Made by a program: the position numbers and the translations under genes | Shown: positions 23,801 to 35,265 of the stretch, piece after piece | Numbering within the stretch: position 1 is the stretch's first letter | Layout of the letters: each line of letters starts with the position of its first letter | Notes under the pieces: model-generated | The model's input: the letters and a program-made list of their open reading frames with translations, nothing else | Database searches by the model: none | What the model was told of the DNA's origin: nothing | Assembly (NCBI GenBank): GCA_009760855.2 | Contig: WPIO01000096.1 | Location: forward strand, 489,001 to 553,000 | Direction of reading: 5' to 3' | Source: Cristatella mucedo | Lineage: Eukaryota > Bryozoa > Phylactolaemata > Cristatellidae | DNA: 64,000 nucleotides

Positions 23801-23852
23801 CTGCAGCTTCAGTTGGAGAGGCAGCTGGTGGTGCTGTTCCAGCTGTATAGTG
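20817..23852. repeat. Array unit 7
   Basis: Private change: an extra CT in ACTATTCTCTTCCG near 22,945. Carries GATGCCAATGC near 22,625. Confidence 0.9.
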
Positions 23853-26800
23853 CCGTAGGTAGCTTAGCAGCCTGGCTTTCTGGTCGGCGAGAAGTTTTTC
23901 TGCCGATTTCGGCAACAGAAACATTCGCCGTTCATGATCGGTGCTGCCCGGAAAGGTAGCAAGCTGCCGTTGTATCAGATGAGCCGGCAGATGGTGCTTC
24001 TGTTGCGGTTAGCTGCTACCGATGACATAGTTGATAATGATCATGATCAACTCACCTCCCTCGACGACAAAGCAGAAACCGTTGCTGCCGCGGCGGTTGA
24101 CAAGTCTGAAACTGCCGCTGCCGAAGCCTCTGCCCTGGCCACCCTGAGGTCGACCTGCTGACTGTCCCCGAATATGTAGACTCCGAAGAGCTGTTCGCCG
24201 CCCATCTCGGTCGAACGACAAGCAGGTGCCGGCGCCTGAGCTTGACAGCTGGCGTTGCCACTTAGCTAAGACGGCAGCAGCAGCAGCTGCTGCTGCTGCA
24301 GCAGTAGCTGTGGCGGCTCAACGAGCGGTCTGCTCCAGATGCAGCTCTCTCGGCAGATGAGGCTGCAGCAGCTGCCGGCTGTTTAACCGAGTGTAGTTCC
24401 ACTTGGTTTCGCTCCCCTAATTCAAGAGAGCGTTTCCTGAAAATAAAGAGCAAGGACAAGAGAGAGGAAGGAGGGGAAATTGCGAGGCAATTTGCAATTT
24501 GTTCTTGCTCTGGTTCAGCTGAATTGCTAGCAAAAACTTCCCATTGAATTTTTCTGCCGATTTCGGCAACGCAAACTGTCGCCGTCCACGATCGGTGATG
24601 CCCAGAAGCTAGCAAGCCGCCGGTCCTATTAGACAAGCCAGTGGACGGCGTGACAGTAGAGGTGGAGCTCGTGCTGCCGTTAGCTGCCACCGATGACAGA
24701 ATCAATAGTGATCGCGAGCTCCATGAGGCTGCTCCAAGAAAATCCGATGACCATAGCCAAAAGAGCCACTGCAACGATTCAGAAAAAACTTCATGCTGGC
24801 AGAAAATGAAAAGCCCTCGAAGAAATAGCTGCAGCGAGCCTATTCAATTGCATAAGAAACCTTTGCCGTCCCTGATGGGTGATACCCGGCAACTCCAGGT
24901 GCCGAATTCGCTAAGGCAGCTGCGGCAGCCTCAGTCTGGGGCTATTAATAGCCGCAGTGGCCCTTCCTGCACGTAATTTCGGGCCACATTGTTTAGCTGA
25001 TCTCTTTTCCCCTGCTCCATATGAGATACTGCTATTAATATAAGCGAGATTTGTGCTAGGCAGACTTACTGACGACTAACATTGGGAACAAAAACTGCAA
25101 GCATTCTGACGAGGCAGTCTTTCACTGTACACCTTGCTCCTGCTATAGTGTCAATAAAAGGCTAACAGTAATATGTCTGATGTCGTTGCATTGTAGCCTC
25201 AGTTTTCATAACAATATAACCCAGTCATTCATTGCTGAAATCGGCTATCTGCTTGCATAGAACAGATGACGCTGTTGTAGCTACCGGCTGTTCAACTGAG
25301 TGTGGCTGGAGTCGCTTTCGCTCCTCGAATGCAAGAAAGCATTTCCTCAAACTCGGGAGCACGGCTTTGGGCAGCTGTCTTTAGGCAGCTTTCTGCAGCT
25401 TATGCTGGAGAGGCAGCTGGTGCCACTGCTCCAGGTGCAGGGAGCCGTAGGTAGCTTAGTAGCTTGGCTTCCTGGCTAGCAAGAAGTTTCGTTTTAATTT
25501 CTCTACCGATTTCGGCAACAGAAACATTCGCCGTTCATGATCGGAGATTCCCGGAAAGGTAGCAAGCCGCCGGTCGTAATACACGAGCCGGTAGATGGTG
25601 TGGCAGTAGAGATGGTTCTTTTTGCGTTTAGCTGCTACCGATGACATAATTGATGCATTGTATGATGTCAATGCATTGCAGCCTCAGTTTTCATAACATT
25701 CCAACTCAGTCATTTTTTGCTGAAACAGACTATCTGCTAGGATAGGGCAGATGAGGCTTCGGTAGCTGTCGGCTCTTCAACTGAGTGTGGGTAAAGTCAC
25801 TTTCGCTCCTCGAATGCAAGAAAGCGTTTCCTCAAATTCGAGAGGACGGGTTTGGGCAGCTCTCTTTAGTCTGCGTTCTGCAGCTTCTGTGGAATAGCAG
25901 CTGGTGCTGCTACTCCTGCAGTAGGGAGCAGTAGGTAGCTTAGTAGCCTAGCTTACTGGTTGGCAAGAAGTTCCCTTTTAACTATTCTTCCGATTTCAGC
26001 AACACGACCTGTTGCCGTCCACGATCGGTGATGCCCGGAAAGCTAGAAAGCCACCGGTCGTATTGCTCCTGTTGCTGTTCCTGTTGCTGTTACTCTTGCT
26101 GTTCCTGTTGTCAAACGTGGAGCTCTAGCAGACACAAGCACATGCCAGTGCCAGAGCGTCCGTAGCTGCTGCCGGGTTAAAGTCGGAGTGACCAAGATCC
26201 AGTGGCCCCCATTGTCTCAGTCATTTGCAGCAGCCGGCATCCACGATCACTGATTCGAGTGTCAAGGAAAAGCACGGCCCCCTATGAGAAAATAGGGACT
26301 GATGGTGGAGCTCTCGGCTGACCCACCATGTTCTCGGCCGTCTCGGGTGCCATGCTCCACATGTTGCTGCTGCTGCTACTTCTTCCCCAGCAGCACACGG
26401 AGCCGCAGCAGGGGCAAGTCTCGGGCGATGCCGTGGTGGCTACGTGGGAGCGAATCGAAGCGCTGCCGCGGTGTGGCGTGTGTGTTCCTCCCCCGGGCGG
26501 AGAGGTGCACACGCCGCACTGCCTCAGCCGTCGAATCGATGGCTGCAGAAGATACAAGACTGCTGGCCCACGACTGCTGACACAACGATGGTGACAAGGC
26601 ATCACTAGTGTGAGATCTACCACTAGGAGGACCTGCTTTGCCGGCAGCACTCTAAGGGTTCCCGCCCGAGCCTGGGCAAGCACTAGCTATGGCATTGCCA
26701 TCACGGTCGAAGCGCTAGCAGGTTCAACCACGGGCAATCCACAGCTGCTTGTAGTTGAAGTCGCTTTGCTCCTCAAATGCAAGTGACCATATTCTGTAAA

Positions 26801-26892
26801 TCGAGAGCACGGCCTTTGGAGGCTCTCTTTAGGCAGCTTTCTGCAGCTTCAGTTGGAGAGGCAGCTGGTGGTGCTGTTCCAGCTGTATAGTG
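23853..26892. repeat. Array unit 8
   Basis: Longest copy. It has one extra CAG triplet in the CAG/CTG palindrome near 24,283, one extra A near 24,783, and an extra GT in GGCGTGTGTGTTCC near 26,478 that breaks the signal-peptide-like reading frame carried by units 1-7. Carries GATGTCAATGC near 25,665. Confidence 0.9.
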
Positions 26893-29459
26893 CCGTAGGT
26901 AGCTTAGCAGCCTGGCTTTCTGGTCGGCGAGAAGTTTTTCTGCCGATTTCGGCAACAGAAACATTCGCCGTTCATGATCGGTGCTGCCCGGAAAGGTAGC
27001 AAGCTGCCGTTGTATCAGATGAGCCGGCAGATGGTGCTTCTGTTGCGGTTAGCTGCTACCGATGACATAGTTGATAATGATCATGATCAACTCACCTCCC
27101 TCGACGACAAAGCAGAAACCGTTGCTGCCGCGGCGGTTGACAAGTCTGAAACTGCCGCTGCCGAAGCCTCTGCCCTGGCCACCCTGAGGTCGACCTGCTG
27201 ACTGTCCCCGAATATGTAGACTCCGAAGAGCTGTTCGCCGCCCATCTCGGTCGAACGACAAGCAGGTGCCGGCGCCTGAGCTTGACAGCTGGCGTTGCCA
27301 CTTAGCTAAGACGGCAGCAGCAGCTGCTGCTGCTGCAGCAGTAGCTGTGGCGGCTCAACGAGCGGTCTGCTCCAGATGCAGCTCTCTCGGCAGATGAGGC
27401 TGCAGCAGCTGCCGGCTGTTTAACCGAGTGTAGTTCCACTTGGTTTCGCTCCCCTAATTCAAGAGAGCGTTTCCTGAAAATAAAGAGCAAGGACAAGAGA
27501 GAGGAAGGAGGGGAAATTGCGAGGCAATTTGCAATTTGTTCTTGCTCTGGTTCAGCTGAATTGCTAGCAAAAACTTCCCATTGAATTTTTCTGCCGATTT
27601 CGGCAACGCAAACTGTCGCCGTCCACGATCGGTGATGCCCAGAAGCTAGCAAGCCGCCGGTCCTATTAGACAAGCCAGTGGACGGCGTGACAGTAGAGGT
27701 GGAGCTCGTGCTGCCGTTAGCTGCCACCGATGACAGAATCAATAGTGATCGCGAGCTCCATGAGGCTGCTCCAAGAAAATCCGATGACCATAGCCAAAAG
27801 AGCCACTGCAACGATTCAGAAAAACTTCATGCTGGCAGAAAATGAAAAGCCCTCGAAGAAATAGCTGCAGCGAGCCTATTCAATTGCATAAGAAACCTTT
27901 GCCGTCCCTGATGGGTGATACCCGGCAACTCCAGGTGCCGAATTCGCTAAGGCAGCTGCGGCAGCCTCAGTCTGGGGCTATTAATAGCCGCAGTGGCCCT
28001 TCCTGCACGTAATTTCGGGCCACATTGTTTAGCTGATCTCTTTTCCCCTGCTCCATATGAGATACTGCTATTAATATAAGCGAGATTTGTGCTAGGCAGA
28101 CTTACTGACGACTAACATTGGGAACAAAAACTGCAAGCATTCTGACGAGGCAGTCTTTCACTGTACACCTTGCTCCTGCTATAGTGTCAATAAAAGGCTA
28201 ACAGTAATATGTCTGATGTCGTTGCATTGTAGCCTCAGTTTTCATAACAATATAACCCAGTCATTCATTGCTGAAATCGGCTATCTGCTTGCATAGAACA
28301 GATGACGCTGTTGTAGCTACCGGCTGTTCAACTGAGTGTGGCTGGAGTCGCTTTCGCTCCTCGAATGCAAGAAAGCATTTCCTCAAACTCGGGAGCACGG
28401 CTTTGGGCAGCTGTCTTTAGGCAGCTTTCTGCAGCTTATGCTGGAGAGGCAGCTGGTGCCACTGCTCCAGGTGCAGGGAGCCGTAGGTAGCTTAGTAGCT
28501 TGGCTTCCTGGCTAGCAAGAAGTTTCGTTTTAATTTCTCTACCGATTTCGGCAACAGAAACATTCGCCGTTCATGATCGGAGATTCCCGGAAAGGTAGCA
28601 AGCCGCCGGTCGTAATACACGAGCCGGTAGATGGTGTGGCAGTAGAGATGGTTCTTTTTGCGTTTAGCTGCTACCGATGACATAATTGATGCATTGTATG
28701 ATGTCAATGCATTGCAGCCTCAGTTTTTCATAACATTCCAACTCAGTCATTTTTTGCTGAAACAGACTATCTGCTAGGATAGGGCAGATGAGGCTTCGGT
28801 AGCTGTCGGCTCTTCAACTGAGTGTGGGTAAAGTCACTTTCGCTCCTCGAATGCAAGAAAGCGTTTCCTCAAATTCGAGAGGACGGGTTTGGGCAGCTCT
28901 CTTTAGTCTGCGTTCTGCAGCTTCTGTGGAATAGCAGCTGGTGCTGCTACTCCTGCAGTAGGGAGCAGTAGGTAGCTTAGTAGCCTAGCTTACTGGTTGG
29001 CAAGAAGTTCCCTTTTAACTATTCTTCCGATTTCAGCAACACGACCTGTTGCCGTCCACGATCGGTGATGCCCGGAAAGCTAGAAAGCCACCGGTCGTAT
29101 TGCTCCTGTTGCTGTTCCTGTTGCTGTTACTCTTGCTGTTCCTGTTGTCAAACGTGGAGCTCTAGCAGACACAAGCACATGCCAGTGCCAGAGCGTCCGT
29201 AGCTGCTGCCGGGTTACAGTCGGAGTGACCAAGATCCAGTGGCCCCCATTGTCTCAGTCATTTGCAGCAGCCGGCATCCACGATCACTGATTCGAGTGTC
29301 AAGGAAAAGCACGGCCCCCTATGAGAAAATAGGGACTGATGGTGGAGCTCTCGGCTGAGCCGCCATGTTCTCGGCCGTCTCGGGTGCCATGCTCCACATG
29401 TTGCTGCTGCTGCTACTTCTTCCCCAGCAGCACACGGAGCCGCAGCAGGGGCAAGTCTC
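26893..29459. repeat. Array unit 9, truncated at its right end
   Basis: About 2,567 bp of the unit. One extra T near 28,723. Substitutions gather near the end (GGGTTACAGTCGG near 29,215 and GAGCCGCCATG near 29,358), so this edge copy also diverges. The homology stops abruptly at 29,459. Confidence 0.9.
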
Positions 29460-30081
29460 AGAGAAAAAGCGTGTTCACGGAAGGATTTGAAGTTTCAAAC
29501 AGTTAGAGAGCTTTGTTTGCCGAAATAGCTTGGTCTTTATCTGAGCGATCTCCTAACTTGACTCCAATTGGTGCATCTAAAGTAGCTAGTGACGCCACAG
29601 CTATTGACCGGGCACTCACACTGTGATTCAATTTGTCGACAGGCTTTTACAGTAACCACATGAAATGTGTTGGAAGAAGTACATTGCAGATCCTTGGATA
29701 TACAAAAGCGAACACTTCTGCTGGCCAAATGCGACAAACTTCGAAATTGTACCACCTTGCTTCAAATCAGCAGCTTCTTGGACTTCAGCTGCCTCCAGCT
29801 GAGTACCGCCTGGCAGAGTTAGTATGTAAGCTCACACTCTCCTACCCAAGAATTGCAGCTGCTGGAAATGCAGCCACTTGGTCGAGCAGGGTCATACCAA
29901 CTACGCTGTCTATGCAATCAGGTCTAGAAAAGGAATGTCATGGTTGCATCTGTCCATCGCGACGGCAAAAATCTAATTGTTTAAGCTAGTTTTTACTAAA
30001 ATTGGTAGTACAGCGTCAATCTATTAATCTTTTGATTATTCAACCTTGTCAACGCATTCACGACGTTTATGTATTTTTAAA
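29460..30081. other. Unassigned sequence right of the array
   Basis: Unique-looking sequence that begins sharply where array homology ends. The longest frame (29,633-29,989, 118 codons) has no recognisable motif. I see no element or RNA gene. Confidence 0.5.
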
Positions 30082-30240
30082 ATACTAGCTGATTGACAGA
30101 CGCTTTTGTTCAGCCACAGAAGAGCCTTTTCACCTATCACCACCGCCTGCAGTGGCGATAAAACATCGCCTACCATATAGGGTTCAACTCGGCGCCTCAG
30201 GACAGAGGTAGTAAAACTGAGCCCACTTTAAAAGTGAGTC
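30082..30240 (-). repeat. SINE-like repeat copy
   Basis: Shares CTAGCTGATTGA, then an ACAGAAGAGCCTTT core, then ACCACCGCCTGCAGTGGCGA with copies near 53,575, 57,115 and 60,020. The copy near 60,020 continues into a tRNA-type B box read on the minus strand. Here the corresponding stretch (GGGTTCAACTCGG and the following bases) is decayed. Confidence 0.55.
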
Positions 30241-30771
30241 ACGGCAGCTCACCATGACCTTCAGGACCATGACTCACCATGACGCACTCTAATGCGGTAA
30301 TTGCTATGCTATTTTCCATCGAACCCATTATTGTAATCGTCCAAAATGTTTTGCTCGTTCGCATTTTATCGTAAAATAGAAATATTTAAAGTTAATCGAC
30401 CAATAGAACGAAGATTTGGCCACGTATAGCCACTTATAGTCTTGCCGACCCCAACCCACAATGAACGGCTCTTCCCGACAGAAGACAAGCAGAAGGAGCC
30501 ACTGCCTGCCCAGTCAAGATACTGCGGGCTTGAAGCCCTGCAGCAGTCGGAGAAGCAAGGAGTGACCTCGGAAAAGACTGGTGTCATCAAGGCCAGGAGT
30601 CGACAGGAGCACAGCTAAGCGAGCAGCCAATTAAGAACTAGGGAGTAGCCGCTACAGCAGCCGAACTACCGCATACCTGTGGTCTATAGATCCTACTATA
30701 TTATATCATACGTCGGCTCGGTGCTTAAGAAGTGATAAAAGAACAACTCCAACATGTCGGCAGGGCAATAG

Positions 30772-31182
30772 GACCTGGAGGACGAGCTTCCCACGCCAAG
30801 CACTTCTGATAAGGCAGATCGAGGGAAAATTAATGGCGATCAGCCACCAGCCACTGCATATCACGCTGAAGAGGAACCGGTGGAACCGACGGTGACACCT
30901 CAACTCGACGAAGAACTAACGCTCAGAGTTGGACCAGCTACTGCCTCGCTAAGCGATCAGGTTAATGTAAGCGCAGCTGGCTCACGGCAAAGCGCTCGCC
31001 AGAGGAAGCCCAATCTCCGTTTTCAGACTTTGTGTAGAGTTCGTATGTTCCGTGGTATGCGAAAGGTTGAACAGATAGTGCCATGTGTTTCCTGTGATTT
31101 TAGGTCAACCTCGACTCCGGTCAACGTGCATCGTGGAACATTTAGGACTTCGGCGAACAGCAACCGTCTGGCCACCTCATGA
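30772..31182 (+). pseudogene. Possible C-terminal end of an LTR-retrotransposon Pol
   Basis: The frame is open from just after a TAG at 30,769 to 31,182. It is acidic and proline/threonine-rich, then reaches SRQSARQRKPNLRF. That basic 'RRSxRxRxPPxRF' style is common at the end of Ty3/gypsy-type integrases. A candidate LTR begins about 270 bp downstream, which fits this position. No catalytic integrase domain is visible, so this is a remnant at best, and the assignment rests on one short motif plus context. Confidence 0.3.
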
Positions 31183-31447
31183 AGATGATGCCCACAGAGG
31201 ACAACGACCACTAGCTCGCCAGAAGCAGCTATGCCTCGTGAACTGGACGTCATCTGATAACTTTGTGGACATTTCAGATTAGTTCGTAGTACTGTAATAG
31301 ATTTCTAATCGTGGTTACTCAGTGAAGTGCTCATGAGCCACCGCTGTGTATGTGGAGCCTCTGTAGTAGTTGGACGACATGTCTGAAGAGTGGATGGTTG
31401 CAGATGCGAGGACGCATCTTCCCCCAGATGGTGACATATGTACCCTA

Positions 31448-31965
31448 GAGTAGGCGGACCCACTGACATTCGATATGTCTGGCTGGGCGTCGCCTTGCCC
31501 CGGTAAGGTAAAGCCTGGGGTCAGCTCCCAGAGTTCCGAGGACCGGAACTGGGTACAACGTGCTCACTCTCTTTCGGCGGAAGCACTCGACGGTGTTATG
31601 CGTCCGCTTCGTCTACCACAGAGTACTCAGCTAGCCGGATTTTGGACGGCGTACGCTTGTACTGGTGAGACGGAGTCCTGCAACGGTGCGACTGTGGAAG
31701 GCGACTGAGCACTAACAAGTTTGTTCGTGCTTGCGGCGTCATCCCGCCCCCCTGTAGTTTACCTTGTATAGAACCTTCCTCTGTACGCTTGTTTAGTGCC
31801 CTTCTTTGTATAGCGCATGCGTGTGTATTATATAAAGTTTTGTGTACCCGATCGATCACTCTTGAACAACTGTTACCGGAGGGCCCGGCGTAACGACCCA
31901 GAACGGACATAGATAGTAGCGAGCCATAGTGGGAGTTAGCCGCTGGCCCCTTGAACTCGGCTACA
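31448..31965 (+). mobile_element. Candidate LTR (dispersed repeat family), + copy
   Basis: About 520 bp that recurs in part at 41,310-41,650 (+) and in inverted orientation at 57,437-58,930. Shared landmarks: GTAGGCGGA at the left, CTGACATT, GGGCGTCGCCTTG, AGAGTACTCAGCTAGCCGG, CGGAGTCCTG, a TATA-like TATAAAG at 31,831-31,837, GTAACGACC, ATAGATAGTAG, and GAACTCGGCTACAG at the right. A TATA box about 130 bp before the right end fits an LTR promoter. Clean TG..CA ends and target duplications are not visible, so a non-LTR origin is possible. Confidence 0.5.
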
Positions 31966-32187
31966 GAAGTAGCGGCTCAGGACCGCTGAAAAGGATGTGC
32001 CATAGTCGGCAGTACGAGAGTAGTTGTCGTTGCGTAAGAATTGTGGAAGCGAGTTCCACAGTCTAGCACCTGCAGAGCTAAAGCTTCTGTCGCCAACTGC
32101 CTGTAAGTGGAAGAATGCGACAGCTAATTTATTGTCCACACAGGACCTGAGGCTGCGGCTAAAAAGTCTGCGGCTAGAAAGAGACAT
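31936..32187 (-). pseudogene. RT C-terminal fragment of a second non-LTR subfamily
   Basis: The minus-strand frame contains DRSFSSAGARLWNSLPQFLR, the conserved 'FsxAGPRLWNSLP' signature near the C-terminus of many L2/CR1-like ORF2 proteins. It is more diverged from the element at 937-2,475 than the other fragments here. It is truncated on both sides, with no catalytic RT motifs. Confidence 0.6.
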
Positions 32188-32225
32188 AGTTCGCTAGGGC
32201 GGCGGCCGAGGCAGCACGCGTCGGA

Positions 32226-32293
32226 GGCGGCTGCGAGAGCACCAGTCGGTGGTTAAGGCACCTAGCTTTTCTCCGTTTGTGCTCGCAGCCGCC
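32226..32293. repeat. 12-bp perfect inverted repeat with 44-bp spacer
   Basis: GGCGGCTGCGAG (32,226-32,237) pairs with CTCGCAGCCGCC (32,282-32,293). The loop includes GTGGTTAAGGCACC, which resembles the D-arm of a tRNA, but no complete cloverleaf is visible. Confidence 0.6.
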
Positions 32294-32507
32294 GACAGCC
32301 GGTGACTCGGCAGATCTCGCCGACGTCGAATAACGCCGACGTCGGGCAGATAACGGATGGCCACGACGCAGCAGTGGTGCAGACGCCGCTGGCGGGTGAT
32401 GGCAAACCGCTGGCGGTGGATTATGGGCTTGGGGTTCCGACGGATTTTTCAGCTAAATGCAATAACAACGGTCCTCTCCTCAAGATGCTGCTGCAATCGC
32501 CAGCAGA

Positions 32508-32892
32508 TGGCGCTCCTTTCGCTTCGCTTCGACTGCCGGCATCGGAGCTCTGCTCGATGTAGCGGCCAGCGACAACGAGCTGTGGCAGTGTCGAAGACAA
32601 CTATGCCTCTGGCGGCAGTACGAAGACAGTCACGTCGGAAGTAAGCCGACAGGAACAAGCCGAAGTAAACCGGTAGGCACAATCTGAAGTCTAAGCATGA
32701 GCATGGCAGGCGGAGAGAAATGAGTGCGTTGGGCCCGAAGCTACATCGGCATCGCCGGCAACCACCTTGGCGAAGATTTCGTGTGGGAGAAACCGGAAAC
32801 CACCCTTGAGATTCATTTTTATATACGACCGGGCGTTTTCCCACCCCCAACTGAGTCGCGTGTATCGTCCTATGGAGATGCATAAATCTCAC
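32508..32892. repeat. Dispersed repeat, copy 1 of 2
   Basis: Matches 34,858-35,265 in the same orientation. Shared runs include GGCCAGCGACAACGAGCTGT, GTGTCGA, ACAAGCCGAAGTA, GGCACAAT, GGGAGAAACCG, and GGAGATGCAT near the right end. No coding domain or terminal repeats seen. Element type unknown. Confidence 0.75.
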
Positions 32893-33489
32893 AATCTTAT
32901 ATTTTTAAAGGAATTGCCTACTTCGGTGATACTTTGAAACACAAAAGGAATTAGTCAGTGGCATTTAAAACGCCAGCCGGCTTAACAAGGTTTCCCGAGG
33001 CCCGACAATGATGATTGCCATAGGATACATGGAAATACTACCATGACTACCTTGGGGTGACACCAGCAAGCGGGCTATGGGCGGGGCAAGGTGGGGCAAA
33101 GTGAACGGTCGGAAGTGCAAAATGGCCATTATATTAATCGCTTGCTCGGCTCATGTCTGCTTTTGTGGGCCACTACGGCCAGTCGGACGCGACCTAGCAT
33201 TCCCCCGATGGATTCCGAGTTCAGATGGTTGAAAATACTGAACCTCACCCCTGTCGGAATTGTGACCACTCAGCTTGACACCTGCTGCTTTAGGCAACAA
33301 GGTCGCCCTAAGACTCAGCTTTCCTGCAAGCTGCTCTCAGGTTAATTGCATAAATGTTCGCTGATCCTTTTTTCTATCAAATGTAGGCAAAATGGGAGGA
33401 TGTCGATAGATCACAAGCGAGCTGCGATCTAAAAATTATGAGATCAGATGCGATTGTTGACTTCGCTCGCCTGATCGATGACCAGGCAT
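32893..33489. other. Unassigned sequence
   Basis: No gene, RNA or recognised repeat. Frames are short and lack motifs. Confidence 0.45.
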
Positions 33490-34235
33490 CAAAGATGACC
33501 GTCAGCCAGTGGCAAAATCTTTGAGTTTCCACACAGACAACCGCAAAAGTCAGCCACAGCAGCGACTGGTGCAGTAGCTCTCTGCTCACATTCCGAATTC
33601 GGAGTAGCAGCAAAAACATCGGCAGCAGTTTCGGCAGCTTCTATGGCAACAACAGCTGCAGCGGCAGCTTCTGCTGCGTCCATAGCAGCACCAGTAGCAG
33701 CCTCTTGCACATTTGCGGTAGCACACTGCTTAGCAGCAGTCGCAGTTGGAGTAACATCTTATGGGCTGTACAGGCTGTTGTGAGCAGTACTGCCGTAGCA
33801 GCAGCCCCTGTGGCTACAGCAGCTGCCAAAGCAGCCTCAGCAGAGGCAGCTGCTGAACAGTATGTGCTGCTGCGGCAGCTACCTCGGCTCCAGCACGTCG
33901 AGGTGCAGCAGCAGAGGCCGTGGCAGCAGCCCTTGCTAGTTGCTCGTCTGCCTTTTCCTCCTGAGCCGCAGCAGCAGCAACACCTGTCTGCCCTAACCGA
34001 GTTGGCCAGCCTCTCGTCCAAAAATTCCAATAATTTTTCAAATTCTAATAATGTTTCAACGAATTCCGTCAACTGCTGGCAGGCGCAGATAGCGAGATTG
34101 GAGGACCGTCATCTCAGAAGCATTGCCGGTGCCGCAGCCGATGGCTGCGGCACCGGCTGTGGCAGCAGCTTCGCTGGAAGTGGTTCGGCTGCCGGGACCT
34201 CCGATGCAAGGGGTCGCAAGCGGATCTTTGAATTC
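33490..34235. repeat. CAG/GCA-rich low-complexity region
   Basis: Dense CAG, GCA and GCAGCAG triplets give alanine-, glutamine- or serine-rich frames on both strands, the longest being 177 codons at 33,705-34,238 (+). Several frames are open at once, which is expected from the composition. An exon for an alanine/glutamine-rich protein cannot be excluded, but there is no domain and no flanking exon evidence. Confidence 0.5.
34126..34156. repeat. Perfect 14-bp hairpin with 3-nt loop
   Basis: CCGGTGCCGCAGCC (34,126-34,139), loop GAT, GGCTGCGGCACCGG (34,143-34,156). Very GC-rich stem. No T-run follows, and a terminator role has no meaning in this genome. Confidence 0.85.
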
Positions 34236-34239
34236 TAGC

Positions 34240-34376
34240 GATTCTTTGAATTCGCGAAGCGAAACTTTGAACTCTAGGCTCTGCTCTACTGGGAGCCAGT
34301 GCTGGTCGGCGAGAAGCAGAATCATGTGGTAATCGAGACTATGACGACAGACGAGCCTAGCTACAGTGGTTTAACC
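34240..34376 (-). pseudogene. L2-like RT fragment
   Basis: The minus strand reads MILLLADQHWLPVEQSLEFK, matching the 'ITPLLADLHWLPVKQRIDFK' region of the RT at 1,174-2,472. It is a short truncated piece, closest at nucleotide level to the fragment at 38,060-38,230. Confidence 0.75.
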
Positions 34377-34857
34377 TCCGATGCAAGGGGTCCCAAGCGG
34401 ATCACCGATGCATCCATTTAGGCAGGTATGCGTAGTGCACACGCTTATAGACGAAGATATACTCTACAGCTATTTCTGCATACCTTTCTGTGTGTATGAA
34501 CGCACGTTTAGGTATTTATGCATGCGAAATCCACTTATTTAGCTTCCTTGCATTTCAGCCGCTTTCGTCGAACCCACAAATAAAGAAGCGATTCCAAGTC
34601 CACGTCAGACCGTATTTACTAGCAGTAGTTCACTGGGGTTTTGAAAGAGAGAATTTCAGCTGGTGCATGAGACGCACAATGGGAAAAGCCCTGCTAGGGG
34701 GGAGGAGAAGCTCACACAGGGGGAAATCTGTATGGAGAATGGAGGAGTATTACATTAGGGGGAGCTAGAAGAGCAGTGACAGGGAGTGAAGCTCAACTGG
34801 GGGGCGGAATTGATGAAGCGTTCGCTATACAAACGCTCTGCAACACTAGCGGCTTGC
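34377..34857. other. Unassigned sequence
   Basis: No recognised gene or element. A purine-rich GGGGGAGGAG stretch lies near 34,700. Confidence 0.4.
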
Positions 34858-35265
34858 CATTCAGACGGCGTCGATTTTTTTCGACTGTCTGCCTCGGAGA
34901 TCTGCTCGATGCAGTGGCCAGCGACAACGAGCTGTGGCAGTGTCGATGGCAACTATGCAGCTGGCAGAACAATGAAGACAGATACAAGCCGAAGTATGCC
35001 GATAGGCACAAGCCGATGTACACCGGCAGGCACAATTGGAAATCTGAGCACGGCAGGTGGCGGTGCGAAAGAGTCGCCCATCGCCGGCACCCACCCAGAC
35101 AGAGATAGCATCCGGGAGAAACCGTAAACCTGAAGTCCAGCTGGCATCGACCTCAGCCTGCCGGATACGGCACAGCCAATGCAATATATCGTTAGTCGTC
35201 CGGGCGTCTCCCTCCCTAGCTGAGTCTCGCATGTGCCACCATGGAGATGCATCAATCTACCAGAT
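34858..35265. repeat. Dispersed repeat, copy 2 of 2
   Basis: Second copy of the repeat at 32,508-32,892. It has an extra tandem-like stretch near 34,990-35,035 (GCACAAGCCGATGTA and GCACAATTGGA). At its right end it runs into the 316-bp repeat family. Confidence 0.75.

Larger units (their letters stand above)
2608..29459. repeat. Higher-order tandem array, 3,035-bp unit, 8.85 copies
   Basis: The same sequence recurs with starts at about 2,608, 5,643, 8,678, 11,713, 14,749, 17,782, 20,817, 23,853 and 26,893 (spacings 3,035, 3,035, 3,035, 3,036, 3,033, 3,035, 3,036, 3,040), all in the same orientation. The last copy stops at 29,459, where GCAAGTCTC is followed by unrelated sequence instead of GGGCGATG. 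By eye the copies differ at few positions, mostly single-base indels. The unit has no RT, transposase or rRNA-like sequence. It contains four diverged internal blocks, so it is a higher-order repeat. Reading frames repeated in every copy follow from the near-identity and do not by themselves show coding. Confidence 0.97.

Noticed and set aside
33705-34238. Alanine/glutamine-rich 177-codon frame
   Set aside because: Follows from CAG/GCA repeats. Other frames are open at the same place and no exon signals support it.
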